A stretch of DNA of 64,000 bases from Sinorhizobium terangae (GTDB taxonomy: Bacteria > Pseudomonadota > Alphaproteobacteria > Rhizobiales > Rhizobiaceae), in assembly GCF_029714365.1 (NCBI RefSeq), contig NZ_CP121660.1, positions 372,001-436,000 on the forward strand, written 5' to 3'. The notes beneath the pieces were generated by a model. The model saw only the letters and a program-made list of their open reading frames with translations, was not told the origin of the DNA and searched no databases. Positions 18,383 through 27,795 of this stretch are shown here, one piece after another; the first letter of the stretch is position 1, and each line of letters starts with the position of its first letter. The position numbers and the translations under genes were made by a program.

Positions 18383-18464
18383 AGGTCAATCCGGTATTCA
18401 GGACGCATGTCCATTATATTGGATAACAGAAAATCACCGGGAACTGACAAAGGGGAGATCTCCG

Positions 18465-19307
18465 ATGATCAAGACATTTCATGCGACTGCGGGCCTCATA
18501 ATCGCCACACTGGCAGCGGCGCCGGGCTTCGCGCAGCAGCCGACAAGCAAACTCGACGAAGTGCTTGCGCGCGGCCATCTGGTGCTCGGAACCGGCAGCA
18601 CGAATGCGCCTTGGCACTTCAAAAGCGCCGACGACAAGCTGCAGGGCTTCGACGTCGATATGGGCCGCATTATCGCCAAGGCGCTGTTCGGGGATCCGGA
18701 GAAGATCGAATTCGTCAATCAGTCGTCCGATGCCCGTATTCCGAACATCACCACCAACAAGGTCGACATCACCTGCCAATTCATGACGGTCACGGGCGAG
18801 CGCGCCCAGCAGATCGCCTTCACCATTCCTTATTATCGCGAAGGCGTGGGCCTGATGCTGAAGGCGGACGGCAAGTATGCCGACTACAAGGCGCTCAAGG
18901 AGGCTGGTTCCTCGGTCACGATTTCGGTGCTGCAGAACGTCTATGCCGAGGATATGGTCCACGCCGCCCTGCCGGAGGCAACGGTCGATCAGTATGAATC
19001 TGTTGACCTGATCTATCAGGCGCTTGAATCGGGACGTGCCGATGCTGCCGCCACCGACCAGTCCTCGCTTGCCTGGTACATGACCCAGAACCCGGAGCGC
19101 TATAAGGATGCCGGTTATGGCTGGAATCCGCAGACCTACGCCTGTGGCGTCAAGCGCGGCGACCAAGACTGGTTGAACTTCGTCAACACGGCATTGCACG
19201 AGGCGATGACAGGTGTCGAATTCGACTTCTATGCCAAGTCGTTCAAGACCTGGTTCGGCAAGGATCTGACCACGCCGCAGATCGGTTTCCCGGTCGAATA
19301 CAAATGA
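18465..19307 (+). CDS. Polar amino acid ABC transporter, substrate-binding protein
   Basis: This 280-residue periplasmic protein belongs to solute-binding family 3. A signal peptide covers about residues 1-23 (ending GFAQQ). The mature protein has the family start LDEVLARGHLVLGTGSTNAPWHF, then GFDVDMGRIIAKALFG and the PYYREGVGLML segment. The set of a binding protein, two permeases and an ATPase is complete and in order. Ligand is not readable from the motifs; context with a D-serine-dehydratase-like gene suggests a hydroxy amino acid. The ATG at 18465 is preceded by AGGGGAG; the open frame upstream overlaps the divergent gene and is not coding. Confidence 0.92.
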   Translation: MIKTFHATAGLIIATLAAAPGFAQQPTSKLDEVLARGHLVLGTGSTNAPWHFKSADDKLQGFDVDMGRIIAKALFGDPEKIEFVNQSSDARIPNITTNKVDITCQFMTVTGERAQQIAFTIPYYREGVGLMLKADGKYADYKALKEAGSSVTISVLQNVYAEDMVHAALPEATVDQYESVDLIYQALESGRADAAATDQSSLAWYMTQNPERYKDAGYGWNPQTYACGVKRGDQDWLNFVNTALHEAMTGVEFDFYAKSFKTWFGKDLTTPQIGFPVEYK

Positions 19308-19372
19308 ACCCTTCGCCGAGGCGGCCCCAGCGGGGCTGCCTCTCGCCCTGCTTTCAATAATGGCTGGCGCGC

Positions 19373-20035
19373 ATGACTTACTCACTGAATTTCGCGGCCG
19401 TCTGGCGCTCGTTCGACCTTCTTCTGGAAGGACTTGCGCTCAGTCTCGGCCTCGCCTTCGCGGCAATCCTTGCCGGTTGCGTCATCGGATTGATTGCGGC
19501 TTTCGGGCTCGTTTCCAAGACTGTCGCGTTGCGCAAACCTGCCGGACTCTATGTCACGATCATCCGTAACACGCCGATCCTCGTCCTCGTTCTTTTCAGC
19601 TATTTCGCTCTTCCGGAACTTGGTGTCCGCCTCGGCAAGATCGAAAGCTTTGTGTTGACGCTGGCGATCTACTCCGGCGCCTATCTTGCCGAGGTGTTCC
19701 GTGGGGGCCTCATCGCCGTGCCGCCCGGCCAGCGCGAGGCGGGCCTTGCGATTGGGCTGACGGAGATGCAGATCCGCACCTCGATCATCATCCCCCTGAT
19801 GCTGCGCAACGTCCTGCCGTCGCTTGGCAGCACCATGATCTCGCTTTTCAAGGACACCTCGCTCGCTGCGGCAATCGCCGTACCGGAACTCACGTTCGAG
19901 GCACGCAAGATCAATGTCGAGACCTTTCGGGTCATCGAGACCTGGATCGTGGCGAGTTGCCTCTATGTCGCAACTTGTTCGCTCCTTGCCGCGCTGATGC
20001 GTGTCGTCGAGCGGCGTCTGGCCGTTCCGAGGTGA
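19373..20035 (+). CDS. Amino acid ABC transporter permease (HisM/GlnP type), first
   Basis: This 220-residue inner membrane permease belongs to the HisMQ/GltJK group. It has about five hydrophobic segments and the amino-acid permease motif FRGGLIAVPPGQREAGLAIGLTEMQIRTSIIIP. The earlier VTIIRNTPILVLVLFSYF segment is also family-typical. It follows the binding protein by 65 bases and precedes the second permease by five. Paired permeases of similar size form the heterodimeric channel. Confidence 0.92.
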   Translation: MTYSLNFAAVWRSFDLLLEGLALSLGLAFAAILAGCVIGLIAAFGLVSKTVALRKPAGLYVTIIRNTPILVLVLFSYFALPELGVRLGKIESFVLTLAIYSGAYLAEVFRGGLIAVPPGQREAGLAIGLTEMQIRTSIIIPLMLRNVLPSLGSTMISLFKDTSLAAAIAVPELTFEARKINVETFRVIETWIVASCLYVATCSLLAALMRVVERRLAVPR

Positions 20036-20040
20036 CCATC

Positions 20041-20700
20041 ATGGATTTCGCATTTCTCGATCAACTCTGGCTTGCCCGGCTGCCGCTCATCAAGGGGCTC
20101 GGCGTGTCGATTTCCATATCGTTCCTGTCGATCGCGGTCGGCACTGTGCTCGGCATTTTCGTCGGGCTGGCGCTGACCTATGGCTACAAGCCGATGCAAT
20201 GGCTGGTGCGCGGCTATACCGACTTCATCCGCGGCACGCCGGTCCTGGTACTGGTGCTGGCGAGCTATTACGTGCTGAGCACCGTCGGCGTTGAACTCGG
20301 ACCGTTCCAGGCGGGCATCCTTGCGCTCGCCGTCTTCTGCAGTTCGCATGTTGGCGAGCTGGTGCGCGGTGCATTGCAGTCGATTCCCAAGGGACAGACG
20401 GAGGCTGCAAAAGCGATCGGGCTCACGTTCTCGCAGACCTTCGCTTATGTGCTTGGGCCCCAGGCATTGCGCCAGGCGCTGCCTGCCTGGGTCAATACGG
20501 CAGCCGAGATGGTCAAGGCGTCGACGCTGCTCTCGATCATCGGCGTCGGCGAATTGCTGCTGCGTACGCAGGAGCTAATCTCTCGCACTTTCATGAGCCT
20601 CGAATTCTATTTTTTCGCGGGCTTTCTCTATTTTGTCATCAACTACAGCATCGAGCGCTTCGGTCGCTATGTCGAGCGCAAGACCGCTGTTCCGTCGTGA
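20041..20700 (+). CDS. Amino acid ABC transporter permease (HisQ/GlnP type), second
   Basis: This 219-residue permease is the partner of the preceding one. It has [20 protein letters not shown], typical of the family, and the EAA loop [41 protein letters not shown]. The start at 20041 gives the usual short N-terminus; the frame stays open further upstream but that overlaps the first permease. Five bases separate the two genes. The stop lies 13 bases before the ATPase gene. Confidence 0.92.
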   Translation: MDFAFLDQLWLARLPLIKGLGVSISISFLSIAVGTVLGIFVGLALTYGYKPMQWLVRGYTDFIRGTPVLVLVLASYYVLSTVGVELGPFQAGILALAVFCSSHVGELVRGALQSIPKGQTEAAKAIGLTFSQTFAYVLGPQALRQALPAWVNTAAEMVKASTLLSIIGVGELLLRTQELISRTFMSLEFYFFAGFLYFVINYSIERFGRYVERKTAVPS

Positions 20701-20713
20701 GGCTTCGCATCCG

Positions 20714-21484
20714 ATGACCAACAATCTTCTTGAAATCCGCGACCTTCACAAGCGCTACGGCACGGTTGAAGTACTGAAGGGCGTCGACTGCACCATGCGG
20801 CAGGGTGAGGTGATCAGCATCATCGGCTCGAGCGGCTCCGGCAAAACGACAATGCTTCGCTGCATCAACATGCTGGAGGAGTTCCAGGGCGGGACGATCA
20901 GCATCGACGGCGAGGAAATCGGCTATGAGATGGTCAACGGCGTCCGCCGCCGCAAGCGGGAAAAGGATATCGCACGCCAACGCGCACTCACCGGTATGGC
21001 CTTTCAACAGTTCAACCTTTTCCCGCATATGACTGCCGCCGGCAACGTCGCGCTCGGCCTCGTCAAGGTCAAGAGGATGAGCCGTGACGAGGCGAAGGCG
21101 ATCGCGGAGAAGTGGCTTGACCGCGTCGGGCTGCTGTCGCGCAAGGATCATTATCCTGGTCAGCTTTCCGGCGGCCAGCAGCAGCGCGTAGCAATCGCTC
21201 GCGCCATCGCGATGAACCCGAAGCTGATGCTCTTCGACGAGGTCACTTCGGCGCTGGACCCTGAATTGGTCAACGAAGTGCTGCAAGTGATCAAGGGGCT
21301 CGCCGAGGACGGGATGAGCATGCTCCTCGTCACCCATGAGATGCGCTTCGCCTACGAGGTTTCGTCGCGGGTAATCTTCATGAATCAGGGCCGCATCGGC
21401 GAAGAAGGCAATCCGCGCGAGATGTTCCTGAAACCGAAGACCGAGCGCCTGACAGATTTTCTGAAAACTTCATCGTTCAACTGA
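20714..21484 (+). CDS. Amino acid ABC transporter ATP-binding protein
   Basis: This 256-residue ATPase energises the amino acid importer. Walker A GSSGSGKT is at residues 38-45, the Q-loop at [13 protein letters not shown], the signature at [20 protein letters not shown], Walker B at [14 protein letters not shown] and the switch His at LVTHEM. The close sequence agreement with GlnQ/HisP proteins is clear. The start at 20714 has TGAGG upstream, and longer upstream starts would lie inside the permease gene. The RidA gene starts 56 bases after its stop. Confidence 0.94.
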   Translation: MTNNLLEIRDLHKRYGTVEVLKGVDCTMRQGEVISIIGSSGSGKTTMLRCINMLEEFQGGTISIDGEEIGYEMVNGVRRRKREKDIARQRALTGMAFQQFNLFPHMTAAGNVALGLVKVKRMSRDEAKAIAEKWLDRVGLLSRKDHYPGQLSGGQQQRVAIARAIAMNPKLMLFDEVTSALDPELVNEVLQVIKGLAEDGMSMLLVTHEMRFAYEVSSRVIFMNQGRIGEEGNPREMFLKPKTERLTDFLKTSSFN

Positions 21485-21539
21485 AGGGCCGGTTCAACCG
21501 GAGACCGATAATCGAAATGCAGAATTGGAGTGAAGTGCT

Positions 21540-21923
21540 GTGACGATTAAGCGTTATGGAACGGGCGAAACCGGTGCGGGAAAGCAGGCTTTGCCATTTG
21601 CACGCGCCGTCGAGGCAGACGGTTGGCTATACGTCTCGGGACAGGTCGCCATGGAGGCCGGCGAGATCATCGACGGCGGCATCATTGCCGAAAGCCGCAA
21701 GGCGATCGAAAACATGATCGCGATCCTGCATGAGGCGGGCTACGGCGTTGAAGACGTCGTGCGTGTCGGCGTCTGGCTCGATGACCCGCGCGACTTCTGG
21801 AGCTTTAATGGGATCTACGCGCAATACTTCGGTGAGAACCCGCCGGCACGCGCCTGCGTACAGTCACGCATGATGGTCGACTGTAAGGTCGAAGTTGACT
21901 GCGTCGCCTACAAGGCTAAATGA
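21540..21923 (+). CDS. RidA family protein linked to the amino acid transporter
   Basis: This 127-residue RidA-like protein would act in the cytoplasm on reactive enamine or imine intermediates. It has FARAVEADGWLYVSGQVAM, the AIENMIAILHEAGYGVEDVVRVGVWLDD stretch, and a C-terminal ARACVQSRMMVDCKVEVDCVAY. The canonical RxxVxV substrate arginine appears here as the R in ARACVQS, so imine deaminase activity is plausible. The start is GTG at 21540, with GGAG about ten bases before. It is the last gene downstream of the ABC transporter and lies just before the IclR gene. With the D-serine-dehydratase-like enzyme it forms a sensible pair: one releases the enamine and the other hydrolyses it. Confidence 0.88.
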   Translation: MTIKRYGTGETGAGKQALPFARAVEADGWLYVSGQVAMEAGEIIDGGIIAESRKAIENMIAILHEAGYGVEDVVRVGVWLDDPRDFWSFNGIYAQYFGENPPARACVQSRMMVDCKVEVDCVAYKAK

Positions 21924-21947
21924 GGTGAACTTGGCGTCGGGTTTGCG

Positions 21948-21999
21948 GAGCGGGTGAAGTGAGTGCGGATTTCTGCCCGCATGGTTTTCACTCGTGCTC
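21948..21999. repeat. Imperfect inverted repeat before the IclR gene
   Basis: GAGC...GTGAA...TGCGG on the left is mirrored by CCCGCAT...TTCAC...GCTC on the right, around ATTTCTG. It lies in the gap between the RidA gene and the IclR start. It resembles the palindromic repeats common in rhizobial gaps, but could also be a terminator-like structure or an operator. Confidence 0.4.
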
Positions 22000-22020
22000 C
22001 GGCACCGCAGGAGAATGGCT

Positions 22021-22842
22021 ATGGCTGATGCGGTAGATACGGTCAACCGGAGGGCACGGGGTCTCGACCGGGCATTCGAAATCCTCGACTTTTTGCGCCT
22101 GCAACGCCAGCCCCTGCGCCCGAACGAAATCGCCCAGGGTATCGGCGCCCCGCGCTCTTCCGTCTACGAGCTCGTCAACCTGCTGATCCGGCAGGGCGTA
22201 ATCGAGTATCGGGGCGAAGATGGCCGTGTCTTTCTCGGGCGCAAGCTCTATTTCCTCGGTGCGGCCTACGCCGAGCAATTCGATCTTATGCGCGAGTGCG
22301 AACATCTGTTGGCGAGGATCGCCGAGGAGACGCGGGAGACCGCGCAGATGTGCCAACTGGAAGGCAACAAATATGCCGTCGTTCTGATGAACGAGGGAAG
22401 CCGCCCCTTCCGCATCTCCACCAATATCGGCGAGCCGGTCGCCATTCCGTGGACCGCGTCTGGTCGTCTGCTGGTCGACCACATGAGCGACGAGCAGATA
22501 CTGGATTTCATTCCGGCCGAAGATTTCGTGCTGCCGACGGGCAAGCGCCTCGATCCATCCGATTTCATCGGCCAGGTCCGGGAAGCCAAGAAGGACGGCT
22601 ATTTCACCTTCAACAGCATCGTCGACAGCTTTACCCATTGCTTTGCCGTGCCGGTGTACGACGCTGAAGGAATTTGCATCGCGACGCTCTGCCTCGTCGC
22701 TCCCAAGGAAGACGGCTTGCGCAATCGTGATGCTTATCTTCGCGTATTGATCGGTGCGGCGGCGGAACTTTCCGAGAAGCTTGGCTATAGCCAGGACGGA
22801 CCGCCGGTTCGGATAGCAACCCGGGCAGCCACTGGCTATTAA
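22021..22842 (+). CDS. IclR-family transcriptional regulator
   Basis: This 273-residue DNA-binding protein probably controls the neighbouring amino acid transporter. The N-terminal winged helix-turn-helix spans about residues 12-70 (GLDRAFEILDFL, then LRPNEIAQGIGAPRSSVYELVNLLIRQGVIEY). The C-terminal ligand-binding domain has the usual IclR layout, including VGxP-like IPWTASGRLLVDHM and FAVPVYDAEGICIATLCLVAP. The ATG at 22021 is preceded by AGGAGA seven bases upstream; two earlier in-frame starts (21994 GTG, 22015 ATG) have poor spacing. It converges with the sugar ABC ATPase gene. Confidence 0.92.
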   Translation: MADAVDTVNRRARGLDRAFEILDFLRLQRQPLRPNEIAQGIGAPRSSVYELVNLLIRQGVIEYRGEDGRVFLGRKLYFLGAAYAEQFDLMRECEHLLARIAEETRETAQMCQLEGNKYAVVLMNEGSRPFRISTNIGEPVAIPWTASGRLLVDHMSDEQILDFIPAEDFVLPTGKRLDPSDFIGQVREAKKDGYFTFNSIVDSFTHCFAVPVYDAEGICIATLCLVAPKEDGLRNRDAYLRVLIGAAAELSEKLGYSQDGPPVRIATRAATGY

Positions 22843-22900
22843 AGTCCAGGTTCGTTGCAGACCGCCATTATTGCCGACGGTCTCGGCGGTTCTCACGCCG

Positions 22901-23977
22901 TCAGCAACGAGCGCCCGTTTCGGGATCGAAGAGATGCAGCGCCGCCTCATCGAAGGAGAAGAGTTGCTGTGACCCGGCGCCAAAACGCGTGCGCGGCGGA
23001 AGGCAGGCGGTGATCGTCTGTTCGCCGAGCTTTGCCGTCGTGACCAGCTCCGGTCCCGTCAGTTCCATGACCTCGACGTGCGCCTTGAAGTGGACGCCCG
23101 GCGCGTCGGCGCTTGCGAGCCGCAGCGCCTCCGGCCGTATGCCGATCTTGACGCGCCGGCCCGCCGCCGCGGCACTTCTGAGAACTGCGGGCAGCGGAAG
23201 CATCTCCTCGGAGCCGCTTATCTTCAGAGCCTTGTCAGCCACTTCCGCGTCGAGAATGTTCATCGGCGGCGAACCGACGAAACCGGCGACGTAGAGCGAT
23301 GCCGGCCGGTCGTAGATTTCCTCGGGCGTGCCGAGTTGTTCGATGCGGCCGTCGCGCATGACGGCAATGCGGGTCGCAAGCGTCATCGCCTCGATCTGGT
23401 CGTGGGTCACGTAGACGATGGTCGTCTTCAGCATCTGATGCAGCCGCTTCAGTTCGGTGCGCATCTCCATGCGCAGCTTTGCGTCGAGGTTCGACAGCGG
23501 CTCGTCGAAAAGAAAGACCTGCGGATTGCGCACCAGCGCCCGCCCGATTGCAACGCGCTGGCGCTGGCCGCCGGAAAGCTGGCTCGGCTTGCGGTCGAGA
23601 AGATTTTCGATCTGAAGAAGCCGTGCCGTCTCGCGCACCGCCGTTTCGCGCTCGGCCGCCGGCACCTTGCGCATCTCAAGGCCGAAGCCGATGTTGCGGG
23701 CGACGCTCAAGTTCGGATAGAGCGCGTAGGACTGGAACACCATGGCGATGTCCCTGTCCTTTGGATGCAGGCCCAGGATCGAGCGTTCGCCGATGCGGAT
23801 GTCGCCGCGGCTTGGCTCTGCAAGCCCGGCGATGATGTTCAGGAGGGTGGACTTGCCGCAGCCGGAGGAGCCGAGGAGCACCAGGAACTCGCCGCTTTCA
23901 AGCGCGATGTCGATGCCTTTCAGCGTCTCCACCTCGCCGTAGCGCTTGTGGATGTCGCGGATTTCGAGTGCGCTCAT
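22901..23977 (-). CDS. Sugar ABC transporter ATP-binding protein (UgpC/MsmK type)
   Basis: This 358-residue ATPase belongs to the carbohydrate uptake CUT1 group. Walker A GSSGCGKS is at residues 36-43, Q-loop [15 protein letters not shown], signature [19 protein letters not shown], Walker [17 protein letters not shown] and switch [13 protein letters not shown]. The C-terminal third is a TOBE/regulatory domain ([12 protein letters not shown]). It is the last gene of a six-gene unit, and its ATG overlaps the stop of the PfkB kinase gene (ATGA). Confidence 0.94.
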   Translation of the reverse strand: MSALEIRDIHKRYGEVETLKGIDIALESGEFLVLLGSSGCGKSTLLNIIAGLAEPSRGDIRIGERSILGLHPKDRDIAMVFQSYALYPNLSVARNIGFGLEMRKVPAAERETAVRETARLLQIENLLDRKPSQLSGGQRQRVAIGRALVRNPQVFLFDEPLSNLDAKLRMEMRTELKRLHQMLKTTIVYVTHDQIEAMTLATRIAVMRDGRIEQLGTPEEIYDRPASLYVAGFVGSPPMNILDAEVADKALKISGSEEMLPLPAVLRSAAAAGRRVKIGIRPEALRLASADAPGVHFKAHVEVMELTGPELVTTAKLGEQTITACLPPRTRFGAGSQQLFSFDEAALHLFDPETGARC

Positions 23978-24909
23978 TTCCTGGTCTCCTCAACGAAGGC
24001 CGAAAGGGGTTTGCCATAGCTGCGCGGCAGCGTGGAGATAGCCTCGGAGGCGACGGTGACGCCGACCCTCAGGCAGGTTTCGAGCGGCAAATCGGCGGCA
24101 AGCGCGGCCAGGAAGCCGGCATTGAAGACATCGCCGGCGCCGATCGTGTCGACGACGTCGACACGAGGCGCGGGAACCGAATATTCCGCGCCGGTCTTGT
24201 CGAGGGCAAGCGCACCATGGGCCCCCCGCTTGACGACGACGATCGCTTCGGACGGCATCTCTGCCTTCAGCTGACGGGCGGCCTCGCGGGGGTCAGTCTC
24301 GCCGGTCAGCGTGGTCGTCTCGACCTCGTTGAAGAGCGCGCAATGGCAGCGCTTCAGCCAGTCGAGGGTCTTGCGCTCGTTCGCCTCGGTCCAGCCGCCG
24401 AGCGGCCAGCCAGTGTCGAGCGCGACCGCAATGTCATGCGCATCCGCCCAGTCAAATAATTCGTCATAGGCGTGTGTCAGGGCGTCGGTCAGGAACGAGC
24501 CCGCAAGCAGCGCAAAGCCGCCGCGAAGGCGCTCGCCGTCAAGCATCGTGCGAACTTCGTCGAAGCTGAAGAGCGGCAGGTGGCCGCGCGTGGTGAAGAA
24601 CGTGCGCTCGCCGTCCGGGTGGGTAATCCCCACCGATAGCGTCGTGCCCACGGTTTCGACCGGCCATTCCCGCGCGCGCACGCCGAAGGCCTCCTTCAGC
24701 CAGGTGCCGAACTGGTCATTGCCGACATTCGCGGCAATCGCGTAGCCGACGCCGAGCGAGTCCCAGGCAAGTGCGCTATTGCCGGCGCAGCCGCCGACGC
24801 GCAGCTCGTCATGATCGACGATGATCTCCGTGCCAGCCTTCGGCCACGGCTCGGCCGGCCCGAGGATCAGGTCGATGTTGACGTTGCCGATGACTGCAAG
24901 CGGGCGCAT
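23974..24909 (-). CDS. PfkB-family carbohydrate kinase
   Basis: This 311-residue ribokinase-fold enzyme phosphorylates a sugar or sugar derivative. It opens [16 protein letters not shown] and has the di-glycine region [17 protein letters not shown] (PfkB signature 1 area) and the C-terminal [17 protein letters not shown], with the catalytic Asp in GAGD. The start at 24909 is set by the family N-terminus. It lies between the SIS gene and the transporter ATPase. A PfkB kinase plus a SIS-domain enzyme in a transporter operon is the pattern of the Frl (fructosyl-amino acid) or amino sugar pathways. The exact substrate cannot be read from the sequence. Confidence 0.88.
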   Translation of the reverse strand: MRPLAVIGNVNIDLILGPAEPWPKAGTEIIVDHDELRVGGCAGNSALAWDSLGVGYAIAANVGNDQFGTWLKEAFGVRAREWPVETVGTTLSVGITHPDGERTFFTTRGHLPLFSFDEVRTMLDGERLRGGFALLAGSFLTDALTHAYDELFDWADAHDIAVALDTGWPLGGWTEANERKTLDWLKRCHCALFNEVETTTLTGETDPREAARQLKAEMPSEAIVVVKRGAHGALALDKTGAEYSVPAPRVDVVDTIGAGDVFNAGFLAALAADLPLETCLRVGVTVASEAISTLPRSYGKPLSAFVEETRK

Positions 24910-24913
24910 GGCG

Positions 24914-25933
24914 TCATTCGCTCCGGGTGATCTTGGTGGAGCGCACCGGCGTGCCGGCATTGTCGACGCGCGCATCCGCGAAGGCGAGCATCAACGACTG
25001 TGCAACCGGCAACATGGCAAAGACCGCCGCCAGGCCTGCGGCGCGCTCGAAACGGATGGTCGTGACCCCTTCGACCAGCGGTTCGCCGGACGCATCGAAG
25101 ACGATCACGGGAGAGCCCGCTTCTGCAGCGGAGCTCGCCATCGCGGCCACGAGACCTGCCGTTGGGTCGCTGGCGCGGAAGAGTACGACCCCGACAGATG
25201 GGCCGAGCATCTCCATCGGGCCGTGGCGAAGCTGTCCGCCTTCTAGCGAGAAGCAGGGAAGGCGCGACAGCTCGGTAAGTCCGAGCGCGATCGCCTCGGC
25301 AAGGCCCTGCAACCTGCGGCCGGAGGTGACCACCGCGCGCGCGCCGGCGAGTGCGGCAAGCGCTTCGTCGATCGCCGGGGCTTCCGGCTCGCGAAGTGCG
25401 TGAAGCGCGCCGGCCGGGTCATCCCCGAGGGCGGCCAGGACTGAAAGATGCAGCGCGAAACTGATCGTCAGGCTGCGGGTCGCGGCAAACGCCTGCTCCG
25501 TGCCGCCGGCGCCGATCAGCGATGGCGCGGTGCGCGCCAGAAAGGAATTGCCTTCCAGCGTCAGTCCGAACGTATCGGCCGTGCCGCCATTGGTCTCCTT
25601 GAACCAGCGCAGCACCTCGGCGCTTTCGCCCGATTGAGAGGTGATCAGGACGGTCTTCCCCTCGATTGGCAACGGCTGGCCGAGCTGTTCGGAAAGCGGG
25701 ATCGCCACGGCTTCGATGCCGAGTGCCCGATAGAGCGGCTCGACGGCGCGCCCGACCGCATGCGAGCCGCCCATCCCCAGGAGCAGGAGGCGGCCTGTCG
25801 ATCTCAGCGACGCGGCAATTTTCCGCGCCAGAGCAGCCGACTGTTCATAGGAGGCGATGGCATCGGCATGCTGGCGCGCCATTTCCTTGTCGATCGCGAT
25901 GAGCCCGGCGGGCCTTTGCTTGGAAGCCTTCAT
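24914..25933 (-). CDS. SIS-domain sugar isomerase/deglycase (GlmS/AgaS/FrlB-like)
   Basis: This 339-residue protein has two SIS (sugar isomerase) domains and no glutaminase domain. The first contains LLLLGMGGSHAVGRAVEPLYRALG and the phosphosugar-site motif LITSQSGESAEV. The second contains RAVVTSGRRLQGLAEAIALGLTELS and EGGQLRHGPMEML, matching the E-x-x-HGP motif of GlmS, AgaS and FrlB. It likely acts on the product of the PfkB kinase, either an amino sugar phosphate or a 6-phospho-fructosyl amino acid. The ATG at 25933 follows AAAGGA well; an ATG at 25939 overlaps the upstream stop (ATGA) but lacks spacing to that site. Confidence 0.87.
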   Translation of the reverse strand: MKASKQRPAGLIAIDKEMARQHADAIASYEQSAALARKIAASLRSTGRLLLLGMGGSHAVGRAVEPLYRALGIEAVAIPLSEQLGQPLPIEGKTVLITSQSGESAEVLRWFKETNGGTADTFGLTLEGNSFLARTAPSLIGAGGTEQAFAATRSLTISFALHLSVLAALGDDPAGALHALREPEAPAIDEALAALAGARAVVTSGRRLQGLAEAIALGLTELSRLPCFSLEGGQLRHGPMEMLGPSVGVVLFRASDPTAGLVAAMASSAAEAGSPVIVFDASGEPLVEGVTTIRFERAAGLAAVFAMLPVAQSLMLAFADARVDNAGTPVRSTKITRSE

Positions 25934-25935
25934 GA

Positions 25936-26781
25936 TCATCCTTTGACGCCGCCGCTGGTGAGCCCGGAAATCAGGGCCCGTTGCATGACAAGACCGATCA
26001 GCACCGGGGGCAGGGCGGCAAGCACACCGGCGGTGGCGATCAATCCGTAGTCGGAGACACGGCCGCCGGCGAGGTCCGCTATGGCGACAGTCAGCGTCTT
26101 GGCGCGCAGGTCGGAGGTGAAGAGCAGCGCGTAGAAGAATTCGTCCCAGGCGAGTAGGAAGGCAAAGAGCGCGGAGGTCGCCATCACCGGGGCGGCAAGC
26201 GGCAGTGTCAGTAGCCTGAGGATCTGGTCGAGCCGTGCGCCGTCGATCATGGCGGCGCTTTCAATCTCCCTCGGTATCGAATCGAAGCCCGATTTCAAGA
26301 GCCAGGTGGTGAAGGGTGCGAGGATGGTGAGATAGACGAGCGCCAATCCGAACACCGAGTTGAGCAGGCCGAAATAGGCAAGCCCCATATAGAGCGGCAC
26401 CGCGAGCGCGACGGGCGGCAACATATAGGTGGCGATCACCGCATAGAGTGACCAGGAGACCGTGGCCGTGCGCGACACCGCCCAGGCGGCGGGAATGGCG
26501 ACGGTAACCGCGGCGAGTGTCGCCATGCCGGCGACCTTCAGGCTGTTGAGCAGCGAGGCGACGAAGGCGGCGCCGGCGCTGTTCTCGATCGTCGACAGCA
26601 GGGCGCGGTAGCGCGAAAGATCGATCTCGTCCGGCCACCAGTTGAGCGGCTTGGCGGCAAGGTCGGCGGCCGACGAGATGCTCATGACGAAGAGCCAGGC
26701 GAGTGGCGCCAGGATGACGATCGTAAGCAGCAGCGCGCTCAGATAGACGAAGGCGATGAAGAGCCGGTTCTGGCGTTCCAT
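25936..26781 (-). CDS. Sugar ABC transporter permease (MalG type)
   Basis: This 281-residue CUT1 permease has about six membrane spans. The MalG-like motif is ESAAMIDGARLDQILRLLTLPLAAPVMATSALFAFLLAWDEFFYALLF. The N-terminus shows the usual first span after a short positive stretch (MERQNRLF). The ATG at 26781 overlaps the stop of the other permease (TGATG). The long open frame that continues upstream on the same frame covers the partner permease and is not coding. Confidence 0.93.
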   Translation of the reverse strand: MERQNRLFIAFVYLSALLLTIVILAPLAWLFVMSISSAADLAAKPLNWWPDEIDLSRYRALLSTIENSAGAAFVASLLNSLKVAGMATLAAVTVAIPAAWAVSRTATVSWSLYAVIATYMLPPVALAVPLYMGLAYFGLLNSVFGLALVYLTILAPFTTWLLKSGFDSIPREIESAAMIDGARLDQILRLLTLPLAAPVMATSALFAFLLAWDEFFYALLFTSDLRAKTLTVAIADLAGGRVSDYGLIATAGVLAALPPVLIGLVMQRALISGLTSGGVKG

Positions 26782-27662
26782 CACGATGCTCCCGCCGCCT
26801 TGCGAAGCAGCGCCGCATAGGCAACCGCGAGAATGGTCACGAGCAGCGTGACGATGAGCGCGAGCGATGCGCCGGAACCCGCCCGTTGGAAGGAGAAGGC
26901 CTCCTGATAGACGAGGATCGAGAGCGTGCGCGTGCTGTTTGCCGGTCCGCCGCGCGTCATCACCCAGATGATGTCGAAGACCTTGAAGGCCTCGATCGTG
27001 CGCAGCACCAGCGCCACCAGCAGCGGGCCTGCGAGATAGGGCATGATCACGTAGCGAAAGCGATTGAGCGGGCCCGCGCCGTCGACAAGTGCAGCCGCAG
27101 CGATGTCGCGGGGGACCGCCTGAAGTGCAGCGAGCGCGATCAGCGCCACCAGCGGAAAATTCTTCCAGCAATCGGCGACGATCAGCGCCGCCAATGCCAG
27201 ACCTGGCTCGCCGAGCCACGAGCGATAGCTGTCGAGAAGGCCGAGCTGCGTGAGCGCCGCATTGAGGGCGCCGTATTCCGGATTGTAAATCAACCGCCAG
27301 AGCGTGGCGTTGACCACCGTCGGCAGCGCCCAAGGCAGGATCATCAAGGCTCTGAGCGCCGTGCGTCCGCGAAATTGCTGGTTGAGCAGGAGCGCGGCGA
27401 GCACGCCCAGCACCATTTCGGCGGCGACGGACACGACCGCAAACCATGTGGTTGTGATCAGCGCCCGCTGGAAGTTCGACCCGCCGACCATTTTTGCGTA
27501 GTTGTCGAGGCCGACGAAACCGCCAGCAGTGCCGACGAGTTTCGCATCGGTGAAGGAGAGCCGCACCGTATCGACCAATGGCCAGCCGATGACGGCGATC
27601 ATGACCACGAGCAGCGGCAGCATCAGGAGCCACGCGCGTGTTGTTATCCAGGTACCGGGCAT
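26781..27662 (-). CDS. Sugar ABC transporter permease (MalF type)
   Basis: This 293-residue CUT1 permease is the MalF-like partner. It has about six spans, first one at residues 12-30, the periplasmic loop FVGLDNYAKMVGGSNFQRAL typical of the family, and the cytoplasmic EAA loop AAALVDGAGPLNRFRYVIMPYLAGPLL. The segment IWVMTRGGPANSTRTLSILVYQEAF is a hallmark of sugar permeases. It is 133 bases downstream of the binding-protein gene. Confidence 0.93.
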   Translation of the reverse strand: MPGTWITTRAWLLMLPLLVVMIAVIGWPLVDTVRLSFTDAKLVGTAGGFVGLDNYAKMVGGSNFQRALITTTWFAVVSVAAEMVLGVLAALLLNQQFRGRTALRALMILPWALPTVVNATLWRLIYNPEYGALNAALTQLGLLDSYRSWLGEPGLALAALIVADCWKNFPLVALIALAALQAVPRDIAAAALVDGAGPLNRFRYVIMPYLAGPLLVALVLRTIEAFKVFDIIWVMTRGGPANSTRTLSILVYQEAFSFQRAGSGASLALIVTLLVTILAVAYAALLRKAAGAS

Positions 27663-27795
27663 CGGATGAAGACCCTTGCGGCCGTCAGGGCCGTTTCATG
27701 CGATTCATATGTTTCGGTTGTGCCGAGGGCTTCCAAGAGGCCGCAGGTGTAGGTCACGTTCCGAGCGACCGGCCCGGAACGTGACGCTGGCCTTC

